A DNA stretch of 64,000 bases from assembly GCF_040537815.1 (NCBI RefSeq), contig NZ_JBEWSZ010000001.1, forward strand, positions 2,976,001 through 3,040,000, given 5' to 3'. The position numbers were made by a program, and so were the translations under genes. Positions within the stretch are counted from its first letter, which is position 1; each line of letters opens with the position of its first letter. The notes under the pieces are model-generated. The model did no database searches and was not told the DNA's origin. It worked only from the letters and a program-made list of their open reading frames with translations. This stretch comes from Mesorhizobium shangrilense. GTDB lineage: Bacteria; Pseudomonadota; Alphaproteobacteria; Rhizobiales; Rhizobiaceae. Of the stretch, positions 36,065 to 46,022 are shown in pieces.

Positions 36065-37531
36065 TTGGGCGAGCCGATCCGCGACATCGCCATCGATCCG
36101 ACCGGCTTCGAAGAGCAAGGCCCGGTTCCGATCTTCCAGCAGCTCTATCGCCGGATTCGCGACCAGATCACGGCGGGTGTGCTGAGAAGCGGAGCGCGCC
36201 TGCCCTCCACGCGGGCACTTGCCGCCGATCTCGGCCTGTCGCGCACCACCACAATCGCCGCCTTCGAGCAGTTGGAAACGGAAGGCTATATCGAGACGCG
36301 CAAGGGCGCGCGCGCCAAGGTGCTGGCCCTGCCGTTCGCTGGCGGCGCACGTGACAGGGAAACGCTGCCGCCGCTTCAGGACAATCTCTCGCGGCGCGGC
36401 CTGGCACTGGTAGCCCTGCGCCATGAAACCGGCTTTCCGGGCAGCCATTCGCTGCAGCCGGGCCTGCCCGACGCCGCCGCCTTTCCGTTCACCATCTGGC
36501 GCCGCCTGCTGTCGAAGCACATGCGCCCGACCGCCGGCGAAACCTTCGGTTATCACAGCTATGGCGGCCATCAGGGCCTGCGCGAGGTGATTGCCCAGTA
36601 CATGCAATCGTCGCGCGGCGTGAAATGCCAGCCGGACCAGATCATGATCACCGGTGGCGCCCAGGGCGCCTTCACGCTGCTGGCGCATCTGCTGATCGAT
36701 GCCGGCGACGCGGTGATGATCGAGGAACCGGGCTATACCGGCGCGCATGGCGCCTTCGGCGCGGCGGGCGCCCACATCGCACCGCTTGACGTGGACGGGT
36801 GCAACTGGGACCTGAAGACGATTGCGACGGTGCGGCCGAAGCTGATCTACCTGACCCCCTCCTGCCAGTTTCCGCTGGGATCGACCATGCGCATCGAGCA
36901 GCGGCTGCGCCTTTTGCAGCTGGCGGCGGAAATCGGGGCCTGGGTGATCGAGGACGATTTCGACAGCGAGTTCCGCTTCAGCGGCAATCGCGTGCCGACG
37001 CTGCAGTCACAGGACACCGACCATCGCACCATCTATGTCGGTTCGTTCGCCAAGACCATGCTGCCCGACTTGCGGCTGGGCTTCATCATCTTTCCCGGCG
37101 AAGTGGTGCGGCCTGTGCGCAAGGCGAATTTCTTGATGGGAACGGCGGCTCCGCTCGTCACCCAGGCAGCACTCGCCGACTTCATTCGCAATGGCGATTT
37201 TGCCCGACACACGCGGCGCATGAAACGGCTTTACGCGGCAAGGCGGACGCTGCTGACCGGCCATGCCCAGGCGCTGGTCGGCGACATGATGGAGCAGCTC
37301 GACGAAGGCAACGGCCTGCAGACGACATGGCGCTTTCGCACTCCAATCGACGATGTCGCCATCGTCGGAGGCGCGCTCAAGGTCGGCGTCAACGTCACGC
37401 CCCTGTCCGCGCATTACATCCACGGCGCACCAGAGCACGGGCTGATGATCGGCTATGCGGCGACGGAGGAAAAGCAGATCCCCCGCGCGTTGCGCAAGCT
37501 CAACCGGGTCATTCGCCAGCATCTGGGGTGA
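36065..37531 (+). CDS. MocR/PdxR-type regulator (GntR winged helix fused to aminotransferase domain)
   Basis: This 488-residue protein starts with a GntR DNA-binding domain (about residues 20-90; STRALAADLGLSRTTTIAAF) and continues as a fold-type I aminotransferase domain with a PLP-binding Lys near residue 330 (GSFAKTMLPDLRLGF) and EDDFDSEFRF before it. The start is a TTG at 36065, supported by GAGG with a suitable 8-nt spacer. MocR proteins sense PLP adducts of amino compounds. It is divergent from the class III aminotransferase gene and probably controls it. Confidence 0.93.
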   Translation: MGEPIRDIAIDPTGFEEQGPVPIFQQLYRRIRDQITAGVLRSGARLPSTRALAADLGLSRTTTIAAFEQLETEGYIETRKGARAKVLALPFAGGARDRETLPPLQDNLSRRGLALVALRHETGFPGSHSLQPGLPDAAAFPFTIWRRLLSKHMRPTAGETFGYHSYGGHQGLREVIAQYMQSSRGVKCQPDQIMITGGAQGAFTLLAHLLIDAGDAVMIEEPGYTGAHGAFGAAGAHIAPLDVDGCNWDLKTIATVRPKLIYLTPSCQFPLGSTMRIEQRLRLLQLAAEIGAWVIEDDFDSEFRFSGNRVPTLQSQDTDHRTIYVGSFAKTMLPDLRLGFIIFPGEVVRPVRKANFLMGTAAPLVTQAALADFIRNGDFARHTRRMKRLYAARRTLLTGHAQALVGDMMEQLDEGNGLQTTWRFRTPIDDVAIVGGALKVGVNVTPLSAHYIHGAPEHGLMIGYAATEEKQIPRALRKLNRVIRQHLG

Positions 37532-37548
37532 TTGGGGAAGACTCGGCT

Positions 37549-39681
37549 CTACCGCAGCATTCGCCTCAGCACATTTCTCGTCAGCGTCGAGACGGTGTTG
37601 TCGTAGCCATTGTGCGAGAGCGCGCTGAACCACTGCATCGAGCCGACGGAGAAGACGAGGCCACCCGCGGCGGTTTCGAAACTGACGATATCCGACCGCA
37701 CCAGCGGATTGCCAGGAAGCGTCGCGGCCTCGTTGACATCGCGGCGGTCGTCGATGACCAGCTGATAGTCGGTCGAAAATCCGGTCGCTGTTGCCAGCAC
37801 ATGCGCATGCGCGGGCGTTCCGAGTATAAGATCGGCTCGATCCACCTCGTCGCCTGCCGCACCGACGCCGAGTCCCAGCGTTTCGAAATCGCCGATCGCC
37901 TCGTCCTCGCTGATGCCAGCAAGCAGTTCCGCCACCAATGGGTGGCTGCGATCGCCCGTCTGCCGATAGGGACGCGGCAGGCCGCAATCGTTGTGCGAGG
38001 TCCAGCCCTGCGCGGTGAAGCCGACGCCGACCAGACGTTGCGGCGCACGACCGCGAAACCGCCACAGGCCGCCGGGTTCGCCGGTGAGCGCATGGTGGCT
38101 CTCACCGGGTCTGGACGACCATGGCCGCGTGCCGTTGGGGCGGCGCACCTCGATCATGCCGCCATCATCGGCCAGCGAGGTGACGCTGTAGAAACCGTTG
38201 CCGCCGAGATAAGCGACGCTGCCGCCAGAGCCGAGATAGGCTTCCAGCGCGTCGAGCATCTGGCCGGAGACATATTCCGGATGCGAGCCGGTCATCACTG
38301 CCTTGTATTGCCTCAACAGGCCCACGCCTTCGCGGTGAAGTTCGTGGTCGGTGATAACATCGACCGGCTGGCCGATCGCGTCGAGCCAGTCGAAGGCATA
38401 GAGATCAGCGGAGAGATGCCGGCCGAAGTGCTCGCCGGTCACCGATCTCAGCAAGCCCCGGCCGGGCCGAAAGGTCTTGATCGGGTGTCGCTGTGAGGCG
38501 AGCGGCACCCCAGCCCCGTCCAGGTAGCGGTCGTAGAGGCAGTTCAGCCCATACTCGCGCCACATCTCATTGCCGTAGGCCAGGTAGGTGAAGGTCGGCA
38601 CCACCAGCGCCAGCGGCGCTGTGGCAACGCCCTTGGGCGGGCAGACGAGGAAAGGCAGGTCGTCGGTCTCACCGCCTGCCGTCAATCGGGCGGAATAGAC
38701 GCCGCTTGGCAGATCGTCCGGAATGGTGAACGCAAAACTCTCGACCCAGCCGGCGTCCGACAGGCTGTCCTCGTGGAAGTGGATGGCGCGGTAACCGCGC
38801 GGATCGCCCCTTGGATCATCCGTCTCGCCGGTCCAGTGCGGGCCGGTCATGGCACGCACTGGCGATTGATGGGTTTCACCGTCGAACCTCCGCCCGCCAG
38901 CGTCGTGAATTCCCGCCCCATTGCTGCCGACGCTGAAGTCCCAGGCGGCGATGCAGGGCTGCGGCAGGGCGTCAAAATCGACGCCGTCAGCGAGGTCGCC
39001 AAGCTCGGCATCGCCTAGCCATTTGCCGAAGATGCAGGGATCAGCAATCAGTCCGTTGTAGAAACTGCAGCGCCGGCTGCCACGCATCGATGCTGCGATC
39101 AGAAACGGCGCATCAGAGCTCATGGCAGGCGGCAGATGCCCTGCCCCGCCGAGATCTCTCACCAGCGACTGATCATGCGTGGCAAACCCCGTAGAGAGCC
39201 CGGCCGATCCGGTGGCGGCGTCGTAACGTGCGGCGACCCAGAGCCAGCGCTGCTCCAGCACAGGCGCTGCCCCTTCGATGCGTGCTGCACCGAGTCGCAG
39301 GAACAGTCTTCCAGTATCACTCAGGCCGAGCTCGAAACCGGCATCGTCCCGTCCTTGCTTGGAGAGAATCACTTGTTCGCCGGAGGCCAGCCGCGTCGGC
39401 CGGATCCAGGCGAAGATGGTGAAATCGCCGGATAACCGTAGCTCGGGATGATCGGCAACGATGATGCAAGAACCGGGAAAGAGTTTCTGCTCGACACCCG
39501 AATACTCGCCATCCACCCTGGTCCCGATAGCAAACTCGCGACGGCCCGGCCCGCGCGGATCGCCGTCGCCATGCAGCAAGCGCACGATCTCGGCCTTGAA
39601 CAGCGGCGCGTCCGTGCTGACCATGAAGGACAGTGTTTGGCCCGGACGGGCACTGAGGCGGTCGGTGTAACCAGTCAGCAT
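37549..39681 (-). CDS. N,N-dimethylformamidase large (beta) subunit-like protein
   Basis: This 710-residue protein resembles the large subunit of N,N-dimethylformamidase, which hydrolyses an amide with a mononuclear iron. An N-terminal part is followed by a LamG-like jelly roll (about 80-190; LSGDFTIFAWIRPTRLASGE). The conserved core then begins near LALVVPTFTYLAYGNEMWRE and continues through VDVITDHELHREG and VMTGSHPEYVSGQMLDALEA. Tyr and Glu residues that could ligate iron are present in this core, but I cannot assign them. The enzyme's small subunit gene is not next to it. It lies 29 bp after the histidinol-dehydrogenase-like gene, in the same operon. Amidohydrolase activity on an amide is inferred. 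Confidence 0.82.
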   Translation of the reverse strand: MLTGYTDRLSARPGQTLSFMVSTDAPLFKAEIVRLLHGDGDPRGPGRREFAIGTRVDGEYSGVEQKLFPGSCIIVADHPELRLSGDFTIFAWIRPTRLASGEQVILSKQGRDDAGFELGLSDTGRLFLRLGAARIEGAAPVLEQRWLWVAARYDAATGSAGLSTGFATHDQSLVRDLGGAGHLPPAMSSDAPFLIAASMRGSRRCSFYNGLIADPCIFGKWLGDAELGDLADGVDFDALPQPCIAAWDFSVGSNGAGIHDAGGRRFDGETHQSPVRAMTGPHWTGETDDPRGDPRGYRAIHFHEDSLSDAGWVESFAFTIPDDLPSGVYSARLTAGGETDDLPFLVCPPKGVATAPLALVVPTFTYLAYGNEMWREYGLNCLYDRYLDGAGVPLASQRHPIKTFRPGRGLLRSVTGEHFGRHLSADLYAFDWLDAIGQPVDVITDHELHREGVGLLRQYKAVMTGSHPEYVSGQMLDALEAYLGSGGSVAYLGGNGFYSVTSLADDGGMIEVRRPNGTRPWSSRPGESHHALTGEPGGLWRFRGRAPQRLVGVGFTAQGWTSHNDCGLPRPYRQTGDRSHPLVAELLAGISEDEAIGDFETLGLGVGAAGDEVDRADLILGTPAHAHVLATATGFSTDYQLVIDDRRDVNEAATLPGNPLVRSDIVSFETAAGGLVFSVGSMQWFSALSHNGYDNTVSTLTRNVLRRMLR

Positions 39682-39710
39682 TGCGTATTGTTGTCCCTTA
39701 TGCGGTTTAC

Positions 39711-41015
39711 CTACTCCACCGCGCCGCCGTAGGGAACATTCCTGCCGCCATAGCGCCGCAGCCGAACATTGGCCTGCTCGGCGTGGCCGGCGAATCCTTC
39801 CATGATGCAAAGGCGCGAGCAATACTCGCCGACCAGCACGGAGGCTTCGTCGGTCAGGATCCGCTGGTAGGTACAGGTCTTCAGGAACTTGCCGACCCAC
39901 AGCCCGCCCGTGTAGCGCGCTGCCCGCTTGGTCGGCAGCGTGTGGTTTGTGCCGATCACCTTGTCGCCATAGGCGACGGTGGTGCGCGCGCCCAAGAACA
40001 TCGCGCCGTAGTTCTTCATCCCGTCGAGGAAGTAGTCGGGATCAGCAGTCATCACCTGCACATGTTCCGAGGCGATGCGGTCGGCTTCCGCCACCATCTC
40101 GTCGAGCGTGTCGCAAACGATGACCTCGCCGTAGTCCTCCCATGCCTTGCGGGCGATGGCAGCGGTCGGCAGGATTTTCAGCAGGCGCTCGATCTCGGCA
40201 AGCGTGTCACGCGCCAGCTTTTCCGAATTCGTCAAAAGCACCGCGGGCGAATTGACGCCGTGCTCGGCCTGTCCCAGCAGGTCGGTGGCGCAAAGCTCGC
40301 CATCGACCGTGTCGTCCGCAATGACGAGCGTCTCGGTCGGTCCGGCGAACAGGTCGATGCCGACGCGGCCGAACAACAGCCGCTTGGCCTCGGCGACATA
40401 GGCATTGCCGGGGCCGGCCAGCATGTCGACCGGCTGAATAGTCTCGGTGCCGAAGGCCATCGCCGCGATCGCCTGGACGCCGCCAAGGCAATAGATCTCG
40501 TCGGCACCTGCCAGATGCTGGGCGGCGACGATCAGCGGCGCGATCTCGCCGCCGAAGGGCGGCGCGCAGGTGATGACGCGATCGCAGCCGGCGACCTTGG
40601 CTGTCAGAACCGACATATGGGCGGAAGCCAGCAGCGGATATTTGCCCCCCGGCACGTAGCAGCCGACATTGGCGACCGGGATGTTTCTGTGGCCAAGCAC
40701 GACGCCCGGCAAGGTCTCGACTTCGATATCCCGGAGCGCGTCTTTCTGCGCCTGGGCGAAGCCGCGAACCTGCTCCTGCGCGAATTCGATGTCGGCGCGT
40801 TGGCGGCTGGTAAGGCTATCGACGCAATGCCGGATCTCCGCATCGGTCAGCCGGTAGAACTGGCGATCGAGCCCGTCGAACTTGACTGACAGCGCACGCA
40901 CGGCGGCGTCGCCGCCACTCTCGACTTCTGCCAGCAGAGCTTCAACCGTCCTGGTCACGGCGGCGGCCTCGGCGGTTTCGCCCGCGAGCTGCGCCGACTT
41001 CAAATGTCTGATCAT
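39711..41015 (-). CDS. Histidinol dehydrogenase family protein (HpsN-like)
   Basis: This 434-residue NAD-dependent enzyme of the histidinol dehydrogenase superfamily has [48 protein letters not shown] and [20 protein letters not shown]. The last segment resembles HpsN (2,3-dihydroxypropanesulfonate to 3-sulfolactate) more than HisD of histidine synthesis. It is the middle gene of a DMFase-like/dehydrogenase/ThDP-enzyme operon, so a four-electron oxidation of an alcohol in a catabolic pathway is likely. Sulfonate use is not supported by other genes here. Confidence 0.88.
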   Translation of the reverse strand: MIRHLKSAQLAGETAEAAAVTRTVEALLAEVESGGDAAVRALSVKFDGLDRQFYRLTDAEIRHCVDSLTSRQRADIEFAQEQVRGFAQAQKDALRDIEVETLPGVVLGHRNIPVANVGCYVPGGKYPLLASAHMSVLTAKVAGCDRVITCAPPFGGEIAPLIVAAQHLAGADEIYCLGGVQAIAAMAFGTETIQPVDMLAGPGNAYVAEAKRLLFGRVGIDLFAGPTETLVIADDTVDGELCATDLLGQAEHGVNSPAVLLTNSEKLARDTLAEIERLLKILPTAAIARKAWEDYGEVIVCDTLDEMVAEADRIASEHVQVMTADPDYFLDGMKNYGAMFLGARTTVAYGDKVIGTNHTLPTKRAARYTGGLWVGKFLKTCTYQRILTDEASVLVGEYCSRLCIMEGFAGHAEQANVRLRRYGGRNVPYGGAVE

Positions 41016-41125
41016 GGCAATGGCCTTCCTGCAGGCAAAGTCTGGCTGTCGCCACGAGAAGCGCAGCGCCGATCCGGCCTATTCTCCATGGATGACAGGC
41101 GGCTTGGCCGCCCGCCTGCTCTGTC

Positions 41126-42928
41126 TTAAAGGTGCTGTTCGAGCGCGCGGCCTTCGGCGTAGGCCTCCTGCTCCTTGTCGTAATATTCGGGCGACGGGAA
41201 ATCCCACCAGCCGGTGACGAAGGGGCCGGCGGCATCGCGCGAAGTGGTCACCTCGACCAGCGCCGGGGCGCCGCAGTCGAGCGCCGCCTTCAGTGTCTTT
41301 TCCAGATCGGCCGAGTCTTCGACCTTCCAGGATTCCATGCCGAAGTTTTTCGCCACTTCGGAGATGTTGGCGGTGTAGGGCTCGCCATTGCCTTTGTGAT
41401 AGTTGAACTCGCTGGCGACGTGCCGGCCCATGAATTTACGCTGGCCCCCACGGATCGACATGTAGCCGCGATTGTTCTGCACCAGGAACACCGCCGGTAT
41501 GCCGTTCATGACCGCTGTTCCCATTTCAGGCAGCGACATCATGAAGTCGCCGTCGCCGACCACCGCCACCACCTGGCGATCCGGCATGGCGAGCTTGGCG
41601 CCGAGTGCCGCAGGCACCGCCCAGCCCATCGGCGAGAACGACCCCGACGTCAGATGCGTGCGCGGCTCATAGACCGGGAAGGTCTGCTTGACGGCGCCTT
41701 GCGTGTTGCCGGAGCCGGCGAGGATGATGCCGTTGCGATCCATCACCTTGCGCAAAGCACCGAGTGGACGCTGCGAGGTGAAGGGGCTTTCATGCGAGTC
41801 ACGGCGCGGCGCCAGCATCGCTTCCCACTCGACCTTGGCCGCATGAATGTCGGCAAGATAGCGGTCGCGGCGGTTCATAACCCTTGCAGCTTGCTGGTCG
41901 GAGATTGCCGAAAGGATAGCTTCCAGCGTGACGCGAGCGTCCGCGACGATGCCGACCTCAGTGGCGTAGTTCTTGCCGATCTCGTGATGGTCGAGGTCGA
42001 TATGGATCAGTTTGCCCGGCGGGATCGAGATCGAGGCGCCCTTGCGGTAGCTCGACGCCGACCAGTCGGTGAAGCGGCAGCCGACCGACATGACGACGTC
42101 GGCGCTGGCGGTGATCTTGTTGCCGCAGGAGGTGCCGGTCTGGCCGATGGCGCCGATCGACAGCGGATGGTCTTCCGAGATCGCGCCCTTGCCGTTCCAT
42201 GTCGTGGACACGGCAGCGCCGATCTTTTCGGCAAGTGCGGTCAGCGCCTGCGAAGCGTTGGCGCTGATGGCGCCGCCGCCGGCGAGGATCACCGGGCGCT
42301 CAGCCGACAGCAGGAGCGCTGCCGCCCGCTCGACGGCGATTGGATCGGGATAGGCGACGCCGACCGCCATGCGTTGCGCCAGCGGGTGGATGGTGACTTC
42401 GGCCGCCTCGGTCTGGATGTCCATCGGCACTTCGACATGCACCGGCCCCGGACGGCCCGACAGCATGGTGTTGAAGGCGCGGTGCATGATGAAGGGCAGC
42501 TCGTCGACACGGCCGGCCTTGTAGACGCGCTTGGTCACCTGCTCTGTAATGCGCGGAAAGGCGTTTTCCTGCTGGCGCTCCAGCTCCTGCATGACGCCAT
42601 GGCCCTTCATGTGCGTCGCCGGGCCGCCCGAGACGTAGAAGGCGGGGATCGAGTCCGTATAGCAGGTGGCAAGCCCGATGATGGTGTTGGTGGCGCCCGG
42701 CCCGATCGAGGTCGAGCACGCCATCGGCTTGCCGCTGGCGCGAAAATAGCCGTCGGCCATGTGCACTGCGCTCTGCTCGTGCATGACCTGGATGAAGGGG
42801 ATGTGCGAGCCTTCGGCGAGGAAGGCGTCGAACAACGACCAGATGCCGTGGCCGGGCACGCCGGCGACATACTCGATCCCATAGTCCTTCAGCGCCGTGG
42901 CCACGATCTGGCCGCCAGTCAATCTCAT
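41126..42928 (-). CDS. Thiamine-diphosphate enzyme, acetolactate synthase-like
   Basis: This 600-residue ThDP enzyme has its three domains in order. The pyrimidine-binding domain has catalytic Glu51 (HEQSAVHMADGY). The central domain follows near residues 195-340. The diphosphate-binding domain has GDGDF and NN about 25 residues later (VFLVQNN). GAGGG lies 8 nt before the ATG at 42928. Related enzymes are acetolactate synthase, glyoxylate carboligase, sulfoacetaldehyde acetyltransferase and IolD. The reaction (C-C cleavage or carboligation of a 2-oxoacid or diketone) is unknown. It is the first gene of its operon and divergent from the XRE regulator. Confidence 0.9.
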   Translation of the reverse strand: MRLTGGQIVATALKDYGIEYVAGVPGHGIWSLFDAFLAEGSHIPFIQVMHEQSAVHMADGYFRASGKPMACSTSIGPGATNTIIGLATCYTDSIPAFYVSGGPATHMKGHGVMQELERQQENAFPRITEQVTKRVYKAGRVDELPFIMHRAFNTMLSGRPGPVHVEVPMDIQTEAAEVTIHPLAQRMAVGVAYPDPIAVERAAALLLSAERPVILAGGGAISANASQALTALAEKIGAAVSTTWNGKGAISEDHPLSIGAIGQTGTSCGNKITASADVVMSVGCRFTDWSASSYRKGASISIPPGKLIHIDLDHHEIGKNYATEVGIVADARVTLEAILSAISDQQAARVMNRRDRYLADIHAAKVEWEAMLAPRRDSHESPFTSQRPLGALRKVMDRNGIILAGSGNTQGAVKQTFPVYEPRTHLTSGSFSPMGWAVPAALGAKLAMPDRQVVAVVGDGDFMMSLPEMGTAVMNGIPAVFLVQNNRGYMSIRGGQRKFMGRHVASEFNYHKGNGEPYTANISEVAKNFGMESWKVEDSADLEKTLKAALDCGAPALVEVTTSRDAAGPFVTGWWDFPSPEYYDKEQEAYAEGRALEQHL

Positions 42929-43060
42929 GTGGCTCGTCCCTCTCTTGTTCTCTGTTCGGCAAGGTGCGGAAACCAAGAGAATTTCCTGCCCGTGACGTTG
43001 GCCCTAATCAGCATCCGGCGAGCCGTTTCGGCAAGTTCGCAGCGGTTTGATTGTTGAAGC

Positions 43061-43097
43061 GATCTGAGGCAATATGTGCGCAAAATTGCTTCAGATC
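43061..43097. promoter_or_regulatory. 37-bp operator-like dyad before the XRE regulator
   Basis: GATCTGAGGCAAT (43061-43073) and ATTGCTTCAGATC (43085-43097) are 13-bp inverted arms with a single mismatch, around an 11-bp spacer containing the TGCGCA palindrome (43077-43082). It lies 17 bp before the ATG at 43115 and about 130 bp before the divergent ThDP-enzyme gene. It is a strong candidate binding site for the XRE regulator itself. Confidence 0.6.
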
Positions 43098-43114
43098 ATG
43101 AACGGAAGCAGCGG

Positions 43115-43939
43115 ATGGACCATGACGCCGGCAATATCGCGGATTTCGCCGCCAATCTGCGCTTTCTATGCGAGCGTCAGGGATCGATCAGCACGGTCTG
43201 TCGCAAGATCGGCCTCAATCGCCAGCAGTTCAACAAATATCTCTCCGGCCTGCATCTGCCCTCGCCACAGAACATGAGCCTGATCGCCAATTTCTTTGGC
43301 GTCAGCGTCTCGATCCTGTTCTCGCCGGCCTTCGAATTCAGGACCCTGGTCGAGGGCAATTTCTTCCAGGTGATGGAAAAGCTGCGGGAATCACCCGAGG
43401 TCACCAAATTCATCGAGACGGCGATCATCGGCGCCAAGTCGGACGGCAACGACCTCGTCGGCGTCTACGACCGCTATCAGTATTCCTCCATCTACAAGGG
43501 CTCGATCCTGCGCTCGGCTTACTGCATCTACCGCAACAACGACTTCCACCAGCACTATTACATCGAGCGCTTCCCGAGCTACGACGCGCCCGACAAGATC
43601 GACTATGTCTTCAAATATTACGGCTTCGTCTTCCCGGTTGCAGGCCGCGTCTTCTCCGTCGATTTCGAGCGCATCCAGCGCAATGAGCTGACCTTCGGCG
43701 TGTTCGCGCCGGTGCAGCGCAGTTCAAAGAAGTTCATGTTCGGCATCACCAGCGGCATCGCCGCGACGATGTTCCGCCAGCCTTATTCGACCAAGGTGGC
43801 GCTACACTACCGCGGTCCCGGCCTGATCGGGCGCGAGCAGCTGGCAAGCCTGACCGTGCTTAACGCCAAGGACCCGTCCATCCCAAGGGAAGCGCTTCAG
43901 TTCCTTGGCGATGGCAGCGACATGATCCAGATCATGTAG
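43115..43939 (+). CDS. XRE-family helix-turn-helix regulator with a large effector domain
   Basis: This protein of about 274 residues has an XRE-type helix-turn-helix near residues 8-62 (SISTVCRKIGLNRQQFNKYL is the recognition part), followed by a roughly 200-residue domain of unknown ligand (KFIETAIIGAKSDGNDLVGV, YYGFVFPVAGRVFSVDF). A GTG at 43076 with its own ribosome site would add 13 residues, but a 37-bp inverted repeat overlaps that start, so the ATG at 43115 is preferred. It is divergent from the ThDP/HisD-like/DMFase-like operon and probably controls it. Confidence 0.88.
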   Translation: MDHDAGNIADFAANLRFLCERQGSISTVCRKIGLNRQQFNKYLSGLHLPSPQNMSLIANFFGVSVSILFSPAFEFRTLVEGNFFQVMEKLRESPEVTKFIETAIIGAKSDGNDLVGVYDRYQYSSIYKGSILRSAYCIYRNNDFHQHYYIERFPSYDAPDKIDYVFKYYGFVFPVAGRVFSVDFERIQRNELTFGVFAPVQRSSKKFMFGITSGIAATMFRQPYSTKVALHYRGPGLIGREQLASLTVLNAKDPSIPREALQFLGDGSDMIQIM

Positions 43940-44731
43940 GGAAACCTTCTCTTTGTCAGGGGCCTCGTTGGGGCAACGACATGGGGGCCATTAGTCCGGA
44001 AACGCGCGAGCAAACAACACACGCTAGCTCCAACCCGCCCTGACCCTCGGCGCGCACAAGATCAGCAATGCCAAGCATGGCGCCCGACGGGGGTCGACTC
44101 ACCCTAGCGAACTGACCAGACTTGATCGACAGGCGGCGGTCATTGCGCAAAATCGCTGCCCTTAACGGCCAACGCAGCCCTGTTTTGCACAGGGTCATGG
44201 AAATCGGTGACTTAAGAGAGCAATGACTTCAGTTGATGACGCAGGAACCATCGTGAATAGGATGCCACGAAAATCGCTGTTTTCTGCGAAGGACTACGAC
44301 AGAGCACTCCAGACTACGCCAACCCCTACTCCCATTCCATTATTTCCAAGCGCCATAACCTATTGGATTTCTTAGAGAAAAATATACGTTCATTGTTATA
44401 CCGCCATGCACGCCGTCAATAATTAGGTCAGCGGTATCGTTCAGGGCGGTTCGGTATCGTGGCAGTTGGGGCGGCAGCGCGGGCTCGGTCTTTAGCGCGG
44501 CAAGACGGTCTCATCTCCTGCCCGTTACGGGAGTGTCGGTGCGGACCATGCGCATAAAAAGCGAAAATGATGGTTTCAGGACAACTCTACTGCGCGCCAA
44601 ACCAAGACCCCGTCCTTGCGTGATGCGATAGTCGATAGAGCGGCAGCCGCTTCCCGAACTGAACCGCGCCGCGAAAACTACGAATGGCCGTTGGCAAAAT
44701 CCGGTCGATTCAGAAAACGAAAGGATCACCC
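43940..44731. other. Intergenic stretch of about 790 bp without a supported gene
   Basis: Short frames of up to about 80 codons occur on both strands but none shows family features. A weak hairpin TCGTTG-GGG-CAACGA lies at 43965-43979 just after the XRE gene, without a T-run. The last part should contain the promoter of the secreted-protein cluster; no clear -35/-10 is seen. Confidence 0.4.
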
Positions 44732-45079
44732 ATGCCAAAACCCGCCAAACACAGTGCGCTCCTCGCCAGCGCTTTCATGGTCGCCTTCAGCCCGGCGCTT
44801 GCCGCCGAACAGGCTACAAAGCTCTTCACGGTCGTGACGGAGCGAGATGAGACCGTCATCGCCCTTACGAAGGAAGACGTAGCGCTGGGAAGCGATGCCG
44901 CAGCGATCGGCAAGGCGCTTCGCGAGCGCGGTGCGCTCACCGTCTGGCGATATGCCGTTCGCAAGGCGAAGGACGGAGAGCTTGAGCAAGCCCCGCTGGC
45001 GAAGATCAGCGTGCAGGCGCAAGGAAGCCTGCGCATCGAGCCCTATCGGACGCCTCTTCGCGTCGTGGCTGCCGAATGA
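44732..45079 (+). CDS. Small secreted protein of unknown function
   Basis: This 115-residue protein has a signal peptide (ALLASAFMVAFSPALA, cleavage after about residue 24). The mature part looks like a compact alpha/beta domain (KLFTVVTERDETVIALTKED) with no cysteines, and no family was recognised. AAGGA lies 7 nt before the ATG at 44732. It overlaps the next gene by 4 nt (ATGA), so the two are coexpressed and probably act in the same periplasmic function. Confidence 0.7.
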   Translation: MPKPAKHSALLASAFMVAFSPALAAEQATKLFTVVTERDETVIALTKEDVALGSDAAAIGKALRERGALTVWRYAVRKAKDGELEQAPLAKISVQAQGSLRIEPYRTPLRVVAAE

Positions 45080-45954
45080 CGTTCGCTGTGGTGTTCCAGG
45101 CTGCGTTTGGCATCGCTGCCCTTCTGGCCTGGCCGGTTGCAAGCGTGGCGCAGGACGCCGTGGTGCGGGATCGGACGCTTGCTGAACTCATAGCGCAGGT
45201 TCCCGGCCACACCGGCATTTCCTATTTCGATCTGGTCAAGCAAGTCATCCCCGACCTCGCGAGAGACGAAACCCGCGCAATCGGCCACCGGACCGTCACG
45301 CTTCGTCACATTGCCGGCGACGGTTTCGGTGGGACTATTCCAGACCCCATCAGGATCGGCGTGTTGCGGGCGCTTCCCTTCGAGTCGGAAGGCAAGCCAC
45401 GCATCGCCATGCTCATCGACATCGGCAAGATCGACGACCTTGGCGAGCAGCCCCACATATTGGCCGTGTTCGACGCAACTGATCGAAGGCCGACTTTGCT
45501 CGATGCGGTGGACGTAGGATTGGATCGTGTGACGAGCCTTGCGGAGCCGGCGCTGGTGCGTATCGGCGAACACGACGACGCCATCGTGACGACCAGCCAG
45601 CATTTCAATTCAGCCGAGAACTACACTTGGACCGCGCTGATCTCCCTGCGAGGCGGCAAGCTCGGGCTCATCGATAGATTTCTCGCCTACAGCGCATGGA
45701 CTTGCACCTCGCAGAAGACGCAGGCCTTTTCGTTCAAGGGCGTGCCTGGCGCGAACAACACACCCTATTATGCGATCGCGGTGATCATGAGCGACATAGG
45801 TACTCCTCCAGAGGAACGCTGTGACGACCGGATGTTAGCGGCCCCCTACGCGCGCACCGCGACCGCTGTTTACCGATGGGACGCGGGCAAGGCGCTGTTC
45901 GTGGCGGATTCCGATGCAGTGCAGCGCCTGCAAGAGCAGACCGCTGAACGCTAA
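45076..45954 (+). CDS. Secreted protein of unknown function
   Basis: This 292-residue protein has an N-terminal signal sequence (VVFQAAFGIAALLAWPVASVAQ). The mature part has ITYF-like strands (GISYFDLVKQVIPDLARDET) and two widely spaced cysteines in the second half (WTCTSQ, EERCDDR), perhaps a disulfide. No known domain was recognised. Its start overlaps the small secreted protein gene upstream by 4 nt, and the next gene also encodes an exported protein of unknown function. Confidence 0.75.
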   Translation: MTFAVVFQAAFGIAALLAWPVASVAQDAVVRDRTLAELIAQVPGHTGISYFDLVKQVIPDLARDETRAIGHRTVTLRHIAGDGFGGTIPDPIRIGVLRALPFESEGKPRIAMLIDIGKIDDLGEQPHILAVFDATDRRPTLLDAVDVGLDRVTSLAEPALVRIGEHDDAIVTTSQHFNSAENYTWTALISLRGGKLGLIDRFLAYSAWTCTSQKTQAFSFKGVPGANNTPYYAIAVIMSDIGTPPEERCDDRMLAAPYARTATAVYRWDAGKALFVADSDAVQRLQEQTAER

Positions 45955-46022
45955 ACGTGTTTGCATGCCACCTTTTCTGAAACGCGCCGACCCGCAGTGG
46001 TAACCGGCCACGGGAGCCCGCC

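Noticed and set aside
43965..43979. Hairpin after the XRE gene
   Set aside because: Only a 6-bp stem with no T-run; too weak to call a terminator.
43956..44198. Minus-strand 80-codon frame after the XRE gene
   Set aside because: No ribosome binding site, signal or family pattern.
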